Part shown: piece by piece, positions 52,390 through 61,850 of the stretch
Layout of the letters: each line of letters starts with the position of its first letter
Position numbering within the stretch: position 1 is the stretch's first letter
DNA from: Commensalibacter melissae
GTDB taxonomy: Bacteria > Pseudomonadota > Alphaproteobacteria > Acetobacterales > Acetobacteraceae
Assembly: GCF_003691365.1 (NCBI RefSeq)
Contig: NZ_CP033087.1
Location: 820,501-884,500, forward strand
Direction: 5' to 3'
Length of the DNA stretch: 64,000 bases
Notes under the pieces: model-generated
What the model saw: only the letters and a program-made list of their open reading frames with translations
Databases searched by the model: none
Told to the model about the DNA's origin: nothing
Program-made: the position numbers and the translations under genes

Positions 52390-53024
52390 TGGAAAAATTT
52401 GACAGTTTGACAGCAATTGCGGCTCCATTACCTGAAGAAAATATTGATACTGATAAAATAATACCGGCTCGTTTTCTCAAAACGACCAAAAGAAGTGGTT
52501 TGGGTAAATTCGCTTTTTATTCTTGGCGTTATGATGATAATGGAAATGAACGAAAAGATTTTATACTTAATCGTGATCCATATCGTCAGGCGAAAATTTT
52601 AATCAGTTATGAAAATTTTGGTTGTGGTTCGTCCAGGGAACATGCGCCATGGGCTTTGCTTGATTTTGGAATACGATGTGTAATTGCACCTTCCTTTGCG
52701 GATATTTTTTTTAATAATGCATTTAAAAACGGAATATTGCCGATAAAGGTGCCTAGGGAAATTTGTGAACAATTGGTTGAGGATACCAAAATGGGAGCAA
52801 ATGCTCGTATAACGATTGATTTGGTACATCAAGAAATTATACGACCTGATGGTGAAAAAATTAAATTTGAAATTGACCCATTACGCCGTCAATTGCTTTT
52901 GGAAGGTTTGGATGATATTGGTCAAACCATGCAACATGTTGAATCAATTAGAAATTTTGAAAACAACAGAAAGGAAAAGCAACCCTGGTTTCCTAAGATA
53001 ATAATTGATGAACATAATATATAA
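52389..53024 (+). CDS. leuD: 3-isopropylmalate dehydratase small subunit
   Basis: A 211-residue protein with LeuD landmarks: PEENIDTDKIIPARFLK, ENFGCGSSREHAPWAL, FADIFFNNAFKNGILPI. It forms the swivelling domain that closes over the LeuC active site. It overlaps leuC by one base and is followed by a terminator, so leuB may also use its own promoter. Confidence 0.97.
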   Translation: MEKFDSLTAIAAPLPEENIDTDKIIPARFLKTTKRSGLGKFAFYSWRYDDNGNERKDFILNRDPYRQAKILISYENFGCGSSREHAPWALLDFGIRCVIAPSFADIFFNNAFKNGILPIKVPREICEQLVEDTKMGANARITIDLVHQEIIRPDGEKIKFEIDPLRRQLLLEGLDDIGQTMQHVESIRNFENNRKEKQPWFPKIIIDEHNI

Positions 53025-53038
53025 TTAATTCTATTCAT

Positions 53039-53070
53039 AAATGGTTCATTTATTTAACTGAGCCATTTTT
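53039..53070 (+). terminator. Terminator between leuD and leuB
   Basis: AAATGGTTCA (53039-53048) pairs with TGAGCCATTT (53059-53068, one G-T pair), followed by T. It starts 14 bp after the leuD stop. Confidence 0.65.
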
Positions 53071-53141
53071 CATATGTAATTAATTTCAAAAATAGGCATT
53101 AGTCTTTAGATTGAATTATTTTTATTATTGCGAGAATTTTT

Positions 53142-54251
53142 ATGACAAAAGAAAAAAAAATTTTGGTATTGCCAGGGGACGGGATTGGTCCAGAAATCAT
53201 GGAACAGGCTGTAAAAGTACTTGAATGGGCAGATAAAAACTCGACGTTATCTTTCAAGCTTGAATATGAAGTGGTTGGAGGTGCATCCATAGATCAAAAT
53301 GGAATACCATTAACTCAAAAGGTTATTGAAAAAGCAAAAAAAGCTGATGCGGTTCTTTTTGGAGCTGTTGGTGGACCGAAATGGAATAATATTGATTTTA
53401 ATAATCGACCTGAATTAGGGATTATTGGTTTACGTAAAGAACTTGGTTTATTTGCCAATTTACGTTCAGCGATTGTTTTTGATTCTCTGATTGAGGCCAG
53501 TTCAGTTAAACCTGAGATTATTAAGGGTTTGGATTTAATGATTGTTCGCGAAAGCACAGGAGGCGTTTATTTTGGTTCTCCCAGAGGAATTGAAACATTA
53601 CCTGATGGAACTCGTAAGGGAATCAATACAGAAGTTTATACAAGTAAAGAAATCGAAAGAATTGCCCGTGTAGCTTTTGAGTTGGCTCGTCAACGTCAAA
53701 ATCATGTTTGTTCTGTTGATAAATGTAATGTGATGGAAAGCGGTCTTTTATGGAAGGAAGTGGTGACAGATGTTCACCAAAAAGAGTATCCAGATGTCAA
53801 TTTATCTCATATGTTAGCAGATAATTGTGCAATGCAATTGGTCCGTCAACCCTCACAATTTGATGTTATTCTGACCAGCAATCTTTTTGGGGATATTTTG
53901 TCAGATTTGGCTGCAATGCTGACGGGAAGTTTGGGTATGTTGCCTTCAGCTACACTGGGGGAGAAACAGTCAAATGGGGTTATTCCAGCATTGTATGAAC
54001 CAATTCATGGCAGTGCTCCAGACATAGCTGGACAAGGAAAAGCCAACCCCTTGGCACAAATTCTTTCTTTGGCGATGATGTTGAAATATTCATTTAATGA
54101 ACAACAAAATTCACGGAAAATCGTAAATGCATGTAAATTGGTTTTAAACCAAAATTATCGTACACCGGATATTATGAGTATGGGAAAAAAAGAGGTAAAC
54201 ACGCAAGAGATGGGAAAACTTATTTTTGATCATTTAAATGGAAAAAATTAA
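53142..54251 (+). CDS. leuB: 3-isopropylmalate dehydrogenase
   Basis: A 369-residue protein with LeuB landmarks: LPGDGIGPEIMEQAVKVL, GAVGGPKWN, VRESTGGVYFG, CSVDKCNVMES, and SNLFGDILSDLAAMLTGSLG with the metal-binding Asp residues, then EPIHGSAPDIAGQGKANP. It oxidises and decarboxylates 3-isopropylmalate with NAD+. It follows leuD by 117 bp with a terminator in between. Confidence 0.97.
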   Translation: MTKEKKILVLPGDGIGPEIMEQAVKVLEWADKNSTLSFKLEYEVVGGASIDQNGIPLTQKVIEKAKKADAVLFGAVGGPKWNNIDFNNRPELGIIGLRKELGLFANLRSAIVFDSLIEASSVKPEIIKGLDLMIVRESTGGVYFGSPRGIETLPDGTRKGINTEVYTSKEIERIARVAFELARQRQNHVCSVDKCNVMESGLLWKEVVTDVHQKEYPDVNLSHMLADNCAMQLVRQPSQFDVILTSNLFGDILSDLAAMLTGSLGMLPSATLGEKQSNGVIPALYEPIHGSAPDIAGQGKANPLAQILSLAMMLKYSFNEQQNSRKIVNACKLVLNQNYRTPDIMSMGKKEVNTQEMGKLIFDHLNGKN

Positions 54252-54546
54252 AAATATTGAATATAAAGTTTTTAACATAACTTTTGAAAAATTATTATTC
54301 ATTGGATGAATAAGATCAATTACAACGATATGTAAGGTTATATTCAGCATAGGAAATGCTGGTAATCAACATTATCAATATAATATTTTGGGCAAATTTA
54401 ATTCGTATCTAATATTATTTGCTCAATTTAGATTAATGGATTTTTGGTGATAAGAACTGATATTGTAAAATGTAAATTTATTTTAGAATATATCTTATAA
54501 AAGAAATATCATTTAATTTCTTTTATAAGAATAAAACTTTTGCGGT
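54252..54546. other. Spacer between leuB and rpsU with a strong bidirectional hairpin
   Basis: No gene. The only clear structure is the inverted repeat at 54493-54530. Confidence 0.5.
54493..54530. terminator. Bidirectional terminator between convergent leuB and rpsU
   Basis: TCTTATAAAAGAAAT (54493-54507) pairs perfectly over 15 bp with ATTTCTTTTATAAGA (54516-54530), loop of 8 nt. It is positioned to end both the leuB and the minus-strand rpsU transcripts. Confidence 0.6.
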
Positions 54547-54750
54547 TTAAAAACCTTCACGTTCCAAACGTTTACGTTCCATTTTACGTGCACGTCTTAC
54601 AGCTTCTGCAGCCTCTCGGGCACGTCGTTCAGAGGGTTTTTCATAATGGCGACGAAGTTTCATTTCACGGAAAATTCCCTCGCGTTGCATTTTCTTTTTT
54701 AAAGCTTTCAAAGCTTGATCAACGTTATTGTCTCTAACCAAAACCTGCAC
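54547..54750 (-). CDS. rpsU: 30S ribosomal protein S21
   Basis: A 67-residue basic protein: [39 protein letters not shown], then Arg/Glu-rich tail. This matches the alphaproteobacterial S21 length and sequence. S21 helps the 30S subunit recognise mRNA starts. A good Shine-Dalgarno (GGAGATG, minus strand) lies before the ATG. It is a single-gene unit, convergent with leuB. Confidence 0.96.
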   Translation of the reverse strand: MQVLVRDNNVDQALKALKKKMQREGIFREMKLRRHYEKPSERRAREAAEAVRRARKMERKRLEREGF

Positions 54751-54809
54751 TTGGCCATCATCTCCTGTTAAAGTTAAAAGTTAAATAGTAAGGTATATAG
54801 TGTATATCA

Positions 54810-55463
54810 ATGTTTATAATTGTTATAAGTTTACCGCAAACATACTCTATTTTATTTAAAAAGAAAATAGATTATTATTATCTCACGGTTTTCAACTTAT
54901 ATAAAGTTTTTTATTTGTCTCGTTCTATAAATTTTGATTTACCTTTATACAAAGCTGGTGAAGAGTTATTATTTCTGCATGAGGATAAAATTCGATTTAT
55001 GCAGGATATATTTTTTTTTATCCATCATGAAGCCATGTCTATCGTTGAACCAATATTAGATGAATATAGAATTGGGTTGGCTCATTTTCGATTGATGCAA
55101 TTTATCTGTCATTATCCTGGGATTTCGGTAGGTGAGCTATGTTCAATGCTTGGAATTACAAAACAAAGTTTGAATCGCGTATTAAGAGAGACGCTTGAAC
55201 AAGATTTTGTCTATTTTCAGCAAACTCCAACAGATCGCAGGAAAAAAGTGTTATTCTTGACAAAAAAAGGGAAAAAACTAGAGGAGGAACTTTTTAGTCT
55301 TCAACGCAAACAATTTGTTCGCGCTTTTAGAGAGGTTTCCAATAATACATATATAGAAGGATTCCAGCGTATATTATATGGTATGATCAGTAAAAAATCC
55401 AAAAAAATGCTAGAAAATCTTACCATTCGTAAAATCAAAGATAAAAATAATGTCGGAAAATAA
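54810..55463 (+). CDS. MarR-family transcriptional regulator
   Basis: Up to 217 residues from the ATG at 54810; relatives suggest the TTG at 54915 (182 residues) may be the true start, since the first 35 residues are unlike the family. The winged helix reads LMQFICHYPGISVGELCSML, GITKQSLNRVLRETLEQDFV, with the wing at QTPTDRRKKVLFLTKKG. It overlaps the response regulator gene by 14 bp, so the three-gene unit MarR, regulator, kinase is likely co-transcribed. The signal is unknown. Confidence 0.8.
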   Translation: MFIIVISLPQTYSILFKKKIDYYYLTVFNLYKVFYLSRSINFDLPLYKAGEELLFLHEDKIRFMQDIFFFIHHEAMSIVEPILDEYRIGLAHFRLMQFICHYPGISVGELCSMLGITKQSLNRVLRETLEQDFVYFQQTPTDRRKKVLFLTKKGKKLEEELFSLQRKQFVRAFREVSNNTYIEGFQRILYGMISKKSKKMLENLTIRKIKDKNNVGK

Positions 55464-56172
55464 CAAATCACCAAACGAAAAAGATATTTTACATATTTTA
55501 GTTATCGATGATGATCCGCGTTTACGCCGGTTGTTACAGCGTTATTTAAGTGAAAATGGTTTCCGGATCAGTGGAGCGGAATCGGCATATGAGGCACGTC
55601 AAATGTTAAAGTTTTTGCAACCTGATGCATTGGTACTGGATGTTACAATGCCAGGTGAGGATGGTTTGCAATTGACACATTCCCTTCGGGAGGAAGGCAA
55701 GGATATGCCGATTATCCTTTTGACAGCCAGGGGAGAACCGGAAGATCGCATAGCTGGATTGGAAGCTGGTGCAGATGATTATTTAGGAAAACCTTTCGAA
55801 CCCAAAGAGTTGTTGCTTCGGCTGAAAATTCAGTTTCGCCGATTGACGCAGCCCATTGCAGCGGAAAATATACGTTTAATTCGTCTTGGAAATATGGAGT
55901 TTGACCCTGTTCGAAATTTGTTATGCGATAAAAATGGCATTATTCATTTAACAGGAGGGGAGATAGCCTTGTTAAGGGTATTGGCGGCGCAACCTAATGA
56001 GATTTTATCCCGTGAGGAAATCGTTCAAAAAATTGGAATGGAGGAAATTGGTGAGCGTGCCGTTGATGTCCAAGTAACAAGGTTACGAAGACGTATTGAG
56101 ACGGACCCTCGACAACCGCAATTTTTACATACCGTAAGGGGTAAAGGGTATGTTTTAAAACCTGGATATTAA
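55450..56172 (+). CDS. OmpR-family response regulator
   Basis: A 240-residue protein with an N-terminal receiver domain (LVIDDDPRLRRLLQRYL, phosphoacceptor Asp64 in LVLDVTMPGEDG, KPFEPKELLLRL) and a C-terminal winged-helix DNA-binding domain (LTGGEIALLRVLAAQPNEIL, RAVDVQVTRLRRRIE, VRGKGYVLKPG). It overlaps the MarR-like gene and is followed 29 bp later by the kinase, which is its probable partner. Confidence 0.93.
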   Translation: MSENNKSPNEKDILHILVIDDDPRLRRLLQRYLSENGFRISGAESAYEARQMLKFLQPDALVLDVTMPGEDGLQLTHSLREEGKDMPIILLTARGEPEDRIAGLEAGADDYLGKPFEPKELLLRLKIQFRRLTQPIAAENIRLIRLGNMEFDPVRNLLCDKNGIIHLTGGEIALLRVLAAQPNEILSREEIVQKIGMEEIGERAVDVQVTRLRRRIETDPRQPQFLHTVRGKGYVLKPGY

Positions 56173-56201
56173 AAAATTAATTAATAACAGAAAATATAAT
56201 T

Positions 56202-57602
56202 GTGAAAAATTCATATACGAATTTAAAAATTCCAAATTATTTTATAAATCGTAAATTTATTGTTGAACGCACTGTACGACGAATTTTGCCGCGCTCTTTA
56301 TTTAGTCGTTCACTTTTGATGATTTTAATTCCATTGATTGTTACGCAAACAATTTCACTGGAATTGTTTTATGGTAATTATCTTAGTACTGTTTCTCGTC
56401 GTTTGACAGATACTGTTGGCAGTGAGGTTGAGTTCATCGTCAATCAGTTTAACCAAACTAATTCGAGAATAAAATACAATCAGATCATTGAAGATGCACA
56501 AAAATATTTTCAATACTCGATTACCTGGCGCAAAGGTCAAATATTTCTTGAGAACTCAAGAAAAAAATCGAATATTATCGGGCCTGTTGATGAGCTTCTC
56601 AATCAAACCCTGACGGATCGACTTGATGAACGGTTTGTTGTTGACTGGTTCAGTGTAAAAGATCAGGTCAAGATATCCATAGAATTAAAACAAAGTGTAG
56701 TGGACATTCTAATACCCAAAAAAAAATTAACGGCTGGTAGTGTTTGGCTTTTTATTTTCTGGATTGTGGGAAGTGCCTTGGTTTTGTTTATAATGACTTC
56801 TGTTTTTGCATGGATACAGTTCAGGGCCATTCGAAGATTATCTAGATCTGTTGAAAAATTTGGTAAAGGGATTGATCCAGGTAATTTACATCCTGATGGT
56901 TCAAGAGAGCTAAGAAATGCAGCAATTGCCTTTAATGTCATGCGTGAAAGAATTTTAAGATATGTCAAACAACGTACTGTTATATTGGCAAGTGTTTCCC
57001 ATGATTTGAGAACGCCTTTGACCCGATTAAGGCTCAGTTTAGCCATGCTCCCTCAAAAAGGAATGTTTAATGCTGAGGAACAGGTTCAGGATATCTTGGA
57101 AATGATTACCGACATTGAGGAAATGGAACAAATGATTTCTGCTTATCTTTCCTTTGCAAGGGGTGAAGGAACGGAAGAACCGGTTTTAACAGATGTTTCT
57201 CAGTTAATTAAAGATTGTGTTGCAGCAGCATCTCGGGCTGATACACGATTTTTGTCAGTTGAAATTGATCATGACCTGCCAGATTTGATTATTAGACCTC
57301 ATAGCATACGCCGAGTTTTTTCCAATATTTTAGATAATGCTAAAAGATATGGGGGGGATGTAAAACTAAGGGTTCATATGAAAGGAAAAGGAATACAGTT
57401 TATCATCGATGATGACGGTCCAGGAATAGAAATCGAAAGAAGGGAAAGTGTATTTACACCATTTGAGACAGGTAATAGACAAAAAGGGACCGGATTGGGA
57501 CTGTCTATTGCGAAAAATATAATTCAGGGACATGGTGGTGATATAAAATTAGAAACCAGCCCATTGGGAGGGCTGAGAGTAATGATATTTATACCCAGAT
57601 AG
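56202..57602 (+). CDS. EnvZ-type sensor histidine kinase
   Basis: A 466-residue protein from the GTG at 56202. Two membrane helices (about 36-56 and 180-205) flank a periplasmic sensor of about 120 residues. A HAMP region follows, then the phosphoacceptor helix with His267 in VSHDLRTPLTRL. The ATPase domain has NILDNAKRYG, DDGPGI and GTGLGLSIAKNI. The structure matches EnvZ-like kinases of alphaproteobacteria. It ends 2 bp from the convergent bamE stop. Confidence 0.92.
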   Translation: MKNSYTNLKIPNYFINRKFIVERTVRRILPRSLFSRSLLMILIPLIVTQTISLELFYGNYLSTVSRRLTDTVGSEVEFIVNQFNQTNSRIKYNQIIEDAQKYFQYSITWRKGQIFLENSRKKSNIIGPVDELLNQTLTDRLDERFVVDWFSVKDQVKISIELKQSVVDILIPKKKLTAGSVWLFIFWIVGSALVLFIMTSVFAWIQFRAIRRLSRSVEKFGKGIDPGNLHPDGSRELRNAAIAFNVMRERILRYVKQRTVILASVSHDLRTPLTRLRLSLAMLPQKGMFNAEEQVQDILEMITDIEEMEQMISAYLSFARGEGTEEPVLTDVSQLIKDCVAAASRADTRFLSVEIDHDLPDLIIRPHSIRRVFSNILDNAKRYGGDVKLRVHMKGKGIQFIIDDDGPGIEIERRESVFTPFETGNRQKGTGLGLSIAKNIIQGHGGDIKLETSPLGGLRVMIFIPR

Positions 57603-57604
57603 TT

Positions 57605-58231
57605 TTATGGCAATGTATTTCCTGAGCTGCCAGGTCCACCCGTTGTAAGTGGATTGCTTGAGAAAGGACCACCGTTACTGTTCGGTCCGAAGGTACTTCC
57701 AAGTCCCATTGCACTTAGTGGAGAGTATTTGCCAATATTTCCTAATAATTGCTGGAAAAAATTAGTTTTTGTTCCAGGAGTTGGAGTTATCTCTGATACC
57801 ATGCTGACATTTTTAGCGTCTCTTTTACCCAATTCTTTAATTTTTGTTAATGTCCCACTTTCATTAAAATATAAGGAGAGCACTTTTTGCTTTTTTATTC
57901 CTGGATAGGAAAGCGGGACAAGATGAGTCATCATCGATATGTAAATCCAGTTATTATTATTAAATGTCGCGTAGGTTGTAGGAGATCCCAAAATGTCGAT
58001 AACATCTGATTTACTGGTACTGCCAACTTTTAATGCAGAAAGGTCATTTTTTTCAATTATTGTTCCTCTTGGCATTGGAGGGGGGGAGAGAACTGAGCAG
58101 GCGGAAAATAATAGGCTGCAAGAAATTAAGGAACCTAAAATAATATTCTTGCTTGTTTTTTGCTTAAATTGAGGACAGGATTTATCTTTAAGAAGGGATA
58201 CAAGAGGTTTTTTGTTGAAGCTGGAAGGCAT
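57605..58231 (-). CDS. bamE: Outer-membrane assembly lipoprotein BamE (SmpA/OmlA)
   Basis: A 208-residue protein. The first 28 residues are polar, then comes a hydrophobic segment ending in lipobox LFSAC (Cys45). The BamE/SmpA domain reads LKVGSTSKSDVIDILGSPTT with NWIYISMM and VLSLYFNESG. The C-terminus is low-complexity (Gly, Ser, Asn, Pro). The long N-terminal lead suggests the true start may be later (no good alternative ATG is seen). BamE supports the BAM complex. It is convergent with the kinase gene. Confidence 0.85.
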   Translation of the reverse strand: MPSSFNKKPLVSLLKDKSCPQFKQKTSKNIILGSLISCSLLFSACSVLSPPPMPRGTIIEKNDLSALKVGSTSKSDVIDILGSPTTYATFNNNNWIYISMMTHLVPLSYPGIKKQKVLSLYFNESGTLTKIKELGKRDAKNVSMVSEITPTPGTKTNFFQQLLGNIGKYSPLSAMGLGSTFGPNSNGGPFSSNPLTTGGPGSSGNTLP

Positions 58232-58336
58232 AATGAATACATGATCCTCAAGTTAAACGAAAAATTAATCTTATAATTAAAGAGGTATTGTAGTTTAAAT
58301 TAAACTGCAACAAAAAAAAACATTAGAAAGAAAAAA

Positions 58337-58867
58337 ATGAATAGCTGTTGCGAGTTTTCAAAAAAAATATTTATCAATCAAATACAAAAAAAAGAATTCA
58401 GGATTACCATTGAAGCGGATAAATCAGAAAGAAAGGCTTTGGCTGAGCGGTTTTCAATTCCTGAAATTCTTTCTTTGTCATGTTTTTATAAATTGGCTTA
58501 TTTTCATGGTGGTCATATAAGGGCGCAGGGAATACTAAAAAGCAGCATAATACAAAATTGTGTTGTTTCCCTAGAGGATTTTCCGGTTGATATCGAAGAT
58601 GGATTTGAGTTGATTTTTATACCTTTGTCTCAAGTTTCAAGTGAACTGGAGGAGCTGGATGATCCAGATGTCATTCCTTATGATAATGACTATATTGACA
58701 TTGGAGAGGTGACTGCACAGCAACTGGCATTATTACTGGATCCTTATCCTCATAAGCCTAATGTTGAAAAAAAACTGATAATTAAAGAGAAAGATTTGGA
58801 AATACAAGGGATAAAACGTAAAAAGGACAGTCCATTTAAAATTTTAGAAAAATTGAAAAAGGGTTAA
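58337..58867 (+). CDS. DUF177 (YceD-like) protein
   Basis: A 176-residue acidic protein. DUF177 pattern: RALAERFSIPEILSL-like start (RKALAERFSIPEIL), GHIRAQGILKSSIIQNCVVS with the conserved Cys, LEDFPVDIEDGFELIFIPL, and DIGEVTAQQLALLLDPYPHKP. YceD proteins precede rpmF in most proteobacteria and are linked to 23S rRNA processing. Here rpmF follows after 228 bp. Confidence 0.85.
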   Translation: MNSCCEFSKKIFINQIQKKEFRITIEADKSERKALAERFSIPEILSLSCFYKLAYFHGGHIRAQGILKSSIIQNCVVSLEDFPVDIEDGFELIFIPLSQVSSELEELDDPDVIPYDNDYIDIGEVTAQQLALLLDPYPHKPNVEKKLIIKEKDLEIQGIKRKKDSPFKILEKLKKG

Positions 58868-58959
58868 AAAATTGTTTTTTCATAATATATTTGTATATTA
58901 ATATTCTTGTTATTTTAATCAATTAAAGTATATTGTTTTTCAAAAGTGTTAGGTAAATC

Positions 58960-58988
58960 TTGACACGCTTTTTCAAGCTTGCTTAAAA
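58960..58988 (+). promoter_or_regulatory. Possible promoter of rpmF
   Basis: TTGACA (58960-58965), 17-bp spacer, TTAAAA (58983-58988). The -35 is perfect, the -10 poor. It lies 108 bp before rpmF. Confidence 0.35.
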
Positions 58989-59095
58989 GCTGATATTCTG
59001 TTAGACAGGTTGCTTCAATTTGAATGTTCAATCATGTCGAATGAAATTGGTTATATTGGTTAAATTATTAAATAAATTAGGATAGGAGGGATCCC

Positions 59096-59299
59096 ATGGC
59101 TGTTCCAAAGAAGAAAACGTCACCATCACGTCGTGGAATGCGTCGTAGTCATCATGCTTTACGCACTGAGGCTTATGGTGAATGTGCAAATTGTGGTGAA
59201 CTGAAACGTCCACATCATGTGTGTAGCCACTGTGGCTATTATGATGGTCGTGAAGTCGTCGCTGCCGGAGATGCTTTGAAGACCGCAGTATATCAATAA
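59096..59299 (+). CDS. rpmF: 50S ribosomal protein L32
   Basis: A 67-residue protein: [20 protein letters not shown] and a zinc-ribbon [19 protein letters not shown] with four Cys, i.e. the C+ (zinc-binding) form. Good Shine-Dalgarno (AGGAGGGAT) before the ATG. It is followed by plsX, the usual order linking ribosome and fatty-acid/phospholipid genes. Confidence 0.97.
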   Translation: MAVPKKKTSPSRRGMRRSHHALRTEAYGECANCGELKRPHHVCSHCGYYDGREVVAAGDALKTAVYQ

Positions 59300-59379
59300 G
59301 ACTGGAAAGCGTATTATAAATACCGATAACAACATTTTGGTGTTAAGTTTAATGGTTTTTATAAATTGTAACTGTATTT

Positions 59380-60420
59380 ATGACTGCAGAATCAGATATT
59401 CAAACGAAGCCTCAATATGATCTTGCGATTGATGCAATGGGGGGGGATCATGCCCCTGAAATTGTTATCAAGGGTCTTGAGATTACAGCCGTTAGACATC
59501 CAGAAGCAAAAATACTGTTAATCGGAGATAAAGAAAAATTGTCTCCGTTACTGAAAACATATTCCAAGGCAGCCAAAATATGCGATGTTCAGCATACAGA
59601 CGTGGCTGTTCCAATGGAAATGAAACCTACTTCCGCTTTGAAACTACGAAATTCATCGATGCGTCTTGCCATGCAAAGTGTTGCATCGCAACAAGCCAAA
59701 GGGGTTGTTTCTGCCGGAAACAGTGGTGCAATGTTAGCACTGGCACAGGTTATCGTTAAAACGATGCCTGGTATCGCACGCCCGGCAATGGCTGCGATTA
59801 CTCCAACAGCTAAGGGTGATATTGTAATGCTGGATCTGGGGGCGAATGTTTCCTGTGACAGTCGAAACTTGGTTGATTTTGCCATAATGGGTAACGCTTT
59901 TGCAAAAGCTGTGCTTGGTTTGCCTAAACCCACAATTGGACTTTTAAATGTTGGTTCAGAAGAATTGAAGGGTGATGATCGTCTTAGAAATGCAGCCGAA
60001 GTGTTGCGGAATAGTCCTTTGTCCGGACAATTTTATGGGTTTGTAGAGGGACATGATATAACGGCAGGTACAACAGATGTTGTTGTTACAGATGGATTCA
60101 CTGGAAATATTGCCTTAAAAACAGGTGAGGGTGCCCTCAAACTCGTTTTTCACCTTTTAAAACAAGTTTACAGTTCTGGCTTGCGGGGAAGGTTGGGTTA
60201 TCTGTTTGTTCGACCCGGATTGGAACGTATGCGCGAGTGGCTGGATCCCAAACGTTATAATGGGGCAATTTTCGTAGGTCTAAACGGGGTTGTTGTGAAA
60301 TCTCATGGAGGTACGGATGAAGAAGGTTTTGCATATGCCGTGGATGTTGCGATGGATATGATCAGGCACGGATTTTATGAAGAAATCCTTACGGGTTTGT
60401 CACAGGTAAATCCACAGTAG
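59380..60420 (+). CDS. plsX: Phosphate acyltransferase PlsX
   Basis: A 346-residue protein with PlsX landmarks: LAIDAMGGDHAPEIVIKGLE, SSMRLAMQSVASQQAKGVVS, AGNSGAMLALAQ, GNEELKG-like NVGSEELKGDD, FVEGHDI, VVVTDGFTGNIALKTGEG, and GLNGVVVKSHG. It makes acyl-phosphate from acyl-ACP for phospholipid synthesis at the membrane. Next gene fabH is 35 bp away. Confidence 0.97.
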   Translation: MTAESDIQTKPQYDLAIDAMGGDHAPEIVIKGLEITAVRHPEAKILLIGDKEKLSPLLKTYSKAAKICDVQHTDVAVPMEMKPTSALKLRNSSMRLAMQSVASQQAKGVVSAGNSGAMLALAQVIVKTMPGIARPAMAAITPTAKGDIVMLDLGANVSCDSRNLVDFAIMGNAFAKAVLGLPKPTIGLLNVGSEELKGDDRLRNAAEVLRNSPLSGQFYGFVEGHDITAGTTDVVVTDGFTGNIALKTGEGALKLVFHLLKQVYSSGLRGRLGYLFVRPGLERMREWLDPKRYNGAIFVGLNGVVVKSHGGTDEEGFAYAVDVAMDMIRHGFYEEILTGLSQVNPQ

Positions 60421-60455
60421 TAGCGGTTATATTAAATTAAAGGGTTTCTATAGGA

Positions 60456-61421
60456 ATGATTTATCGTTCACAACTTGTTGGATTTGGTGGATATTTACCT
60501 AAGCGTATCTTAACAAATGATGATTTGACATTGATGGTAGATACTTCTGATGAGTGGATTCGTGAACGTACAGGTATTCGCGAACGTCATATTGTCTCGG
60601 AAGGTGAGACGTGTGTTTCGATGGCTGTAGAGGCAGCAAGGCAGGCAATTGACTATGCAGGGATGAGTGTGCAGGATATTGATGCAATTGTTGTCGCGAC
60701 TTGTACACCTGACAAAATATTTCCAAGCACTGCGGTTGAAATTCAAAAAGCGCTTGGAATAAAAAAGGCTTTTGGATTTGATGTTTCATCTGCCTGTGCT
60801 GGATTTGTATTCGGATTATCAGTTGCAGACAATTTTATCCGTTGTGGACAGGCAAAAAATGTACTGCTGATAGGTAGTGAGGTTTATTCTCGTATTCTGG
60901 ATTGGAAGGATAGAAGGACCTGCGTTTTGTTTGGTGATGGTGCGGGTGCTGTTGTTTTAAGTGCTGTTAACACGGAGACCGAGAGGGGAATTCTTGGATG
61001 CTATCTTCATACGGATGGTCAATATGCGGATTTATTATATGTGGAAGGCACACCAGCAAAATTTCAAGATCAATGCTTTTTACGTATGAAAGGACAGGAA
61101 GTTTTTCGTCATGCAATAACAAAACTATCCGAGGTTATTGAAGAAGCGCTAAATGATCACAATCTAATATATCGTGATATTGATTGGTTGGTTCCACATC
61201 AAGCAAATTTGCGGATTATTTCACGTATGGGTGCAAAAATCAAATTACCCCCTGAAAGGGTGATTGTAACTGTTGATCGGCATGCCAATACGTCTGCGGC
61301 ATCCATACCGTTGGCCTTGAATGAAGCAGTGAGAGATAATCGTATGAAAAAAGGTGATTTAATCGTAATTGAAGCAATAGGAGGCGGTTTAAGTTGGGGG
61401 TCTGCATTGGTAAGATTGTAA
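60456..61421 (+). CDS. fabH: 3-oxoacyl-ACP synthase III (FabH)
   Basis: A 321-residue protein. The catalytic triad positions are visible as Cys in VSSACAGFVFGL, His in VPHQANLRI and Asn in DRHANTSAAS. It starts fatty-acid synthesis by joining acetyl-CoA and malonyl-ACP. It belongs to the rpmF-plsX-fabH-ihfA series. Confidence 0.97.
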   Translation: MIYRSQLVGFGGYLPKRILTNDDLTLMVDTSDEWIRERTGIRERHIVSEGETCVSMAVEAARQAIDYAGMSVQDIDAIVVATCTPDKIFPSTAVEIQKALGIKKAFGFDVSSACAGFVFGLSVADNFIRCGQAKNVLLIGSEVYSRILDWKDRRTCVLFGDGAGAVVLSAVNTETERGILGCYLHTDGQYADLLYVEGTPAKFQDQCFLRMKGQEVFRHAITKLSEVIEEALNDHNLIYRDIDWLVPHQANLRIISRMGAKIKLPPERVIVTVDRHANTSAASIPLALNEAVRDNRMKKGDLIVIEAIGGGLSWGSALVRL

Positions 61422-61468
61422 ATATATTTTTAAAAAATTAATTTAAAAATAATAAAGAATTTATTTGG

Positions 61469-61493
61469 TAACACTATTGAATGAATGGTGTTA
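61469..61493 (+). repeat. Hairpin upstream of ihfA
   Basis: TAACACTA (61469-61476) pairs with TGGTGTTA (61486-61493, one G-T pair), loop of 9 nt. No T run follows. It could be a regulatory leader stem of ihfA. Confidence 0.35.
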
Positions 61494-61533
61494 GACTTGT
61501 CATTTCAGTAACGGATTGTAATTATTTTAGACT

Positions 61534-61839
61534 ATGCAAACTTTAACTCGTGCAGGATTAATTGAAAAACTTTATAGTCATATTGGCTTGTCCCGTAGTG
61601 AATCAGCTCAATTGCTAGAAACGGTTTTGGAAAAAATCGTTGTAACCCTGGAAAAGGGTGATTCGGTTAAAATCAGTGGATTTGGCACTTTTTCTGTCCG
61701 AAGAAAAGGAAACAGAATTGGACGTAATCCTAAAACAGGTGTCGAGGTTGAAATTGAACCCAGATATGTTTTGAGTTTTCGCTCCAGTCAGAAATTGAAA
61801 AAAAATGTTAATGAGGGTATGATTAAAAAATCTTCTTGA
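61534..61839 (+). CDS. ihfA: Integration host factor subunit alpha
   Basis: A 101-residue HU/IHF-fold protein: TRAGLIEKLYSHIGLSRSES, VKISGFGTFSVRRKGNRIGR, NPKTGVEVEIEPRYVLSFRS. The beta-arm with NPKTG is the part that bends DNA, and length and spacing match IhfA. It acts as a DNA-bending subunit with IhfB. It follows fabH and precedes the MerR gene, as is usual in alphaproteobacteria. Confidence 0.95.
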   Translation: MQTLTRAGLIEKLYSHIGLSRSESAQLLETVLEKIVVTLEKGDSVKISGFGTFSVRRKGNRIGRNPKTGVEVEIEPRYVLSFRSSQKLKKNVNEGMIKKSS

Positions 61840-61850
61840 AAGGATAAATA

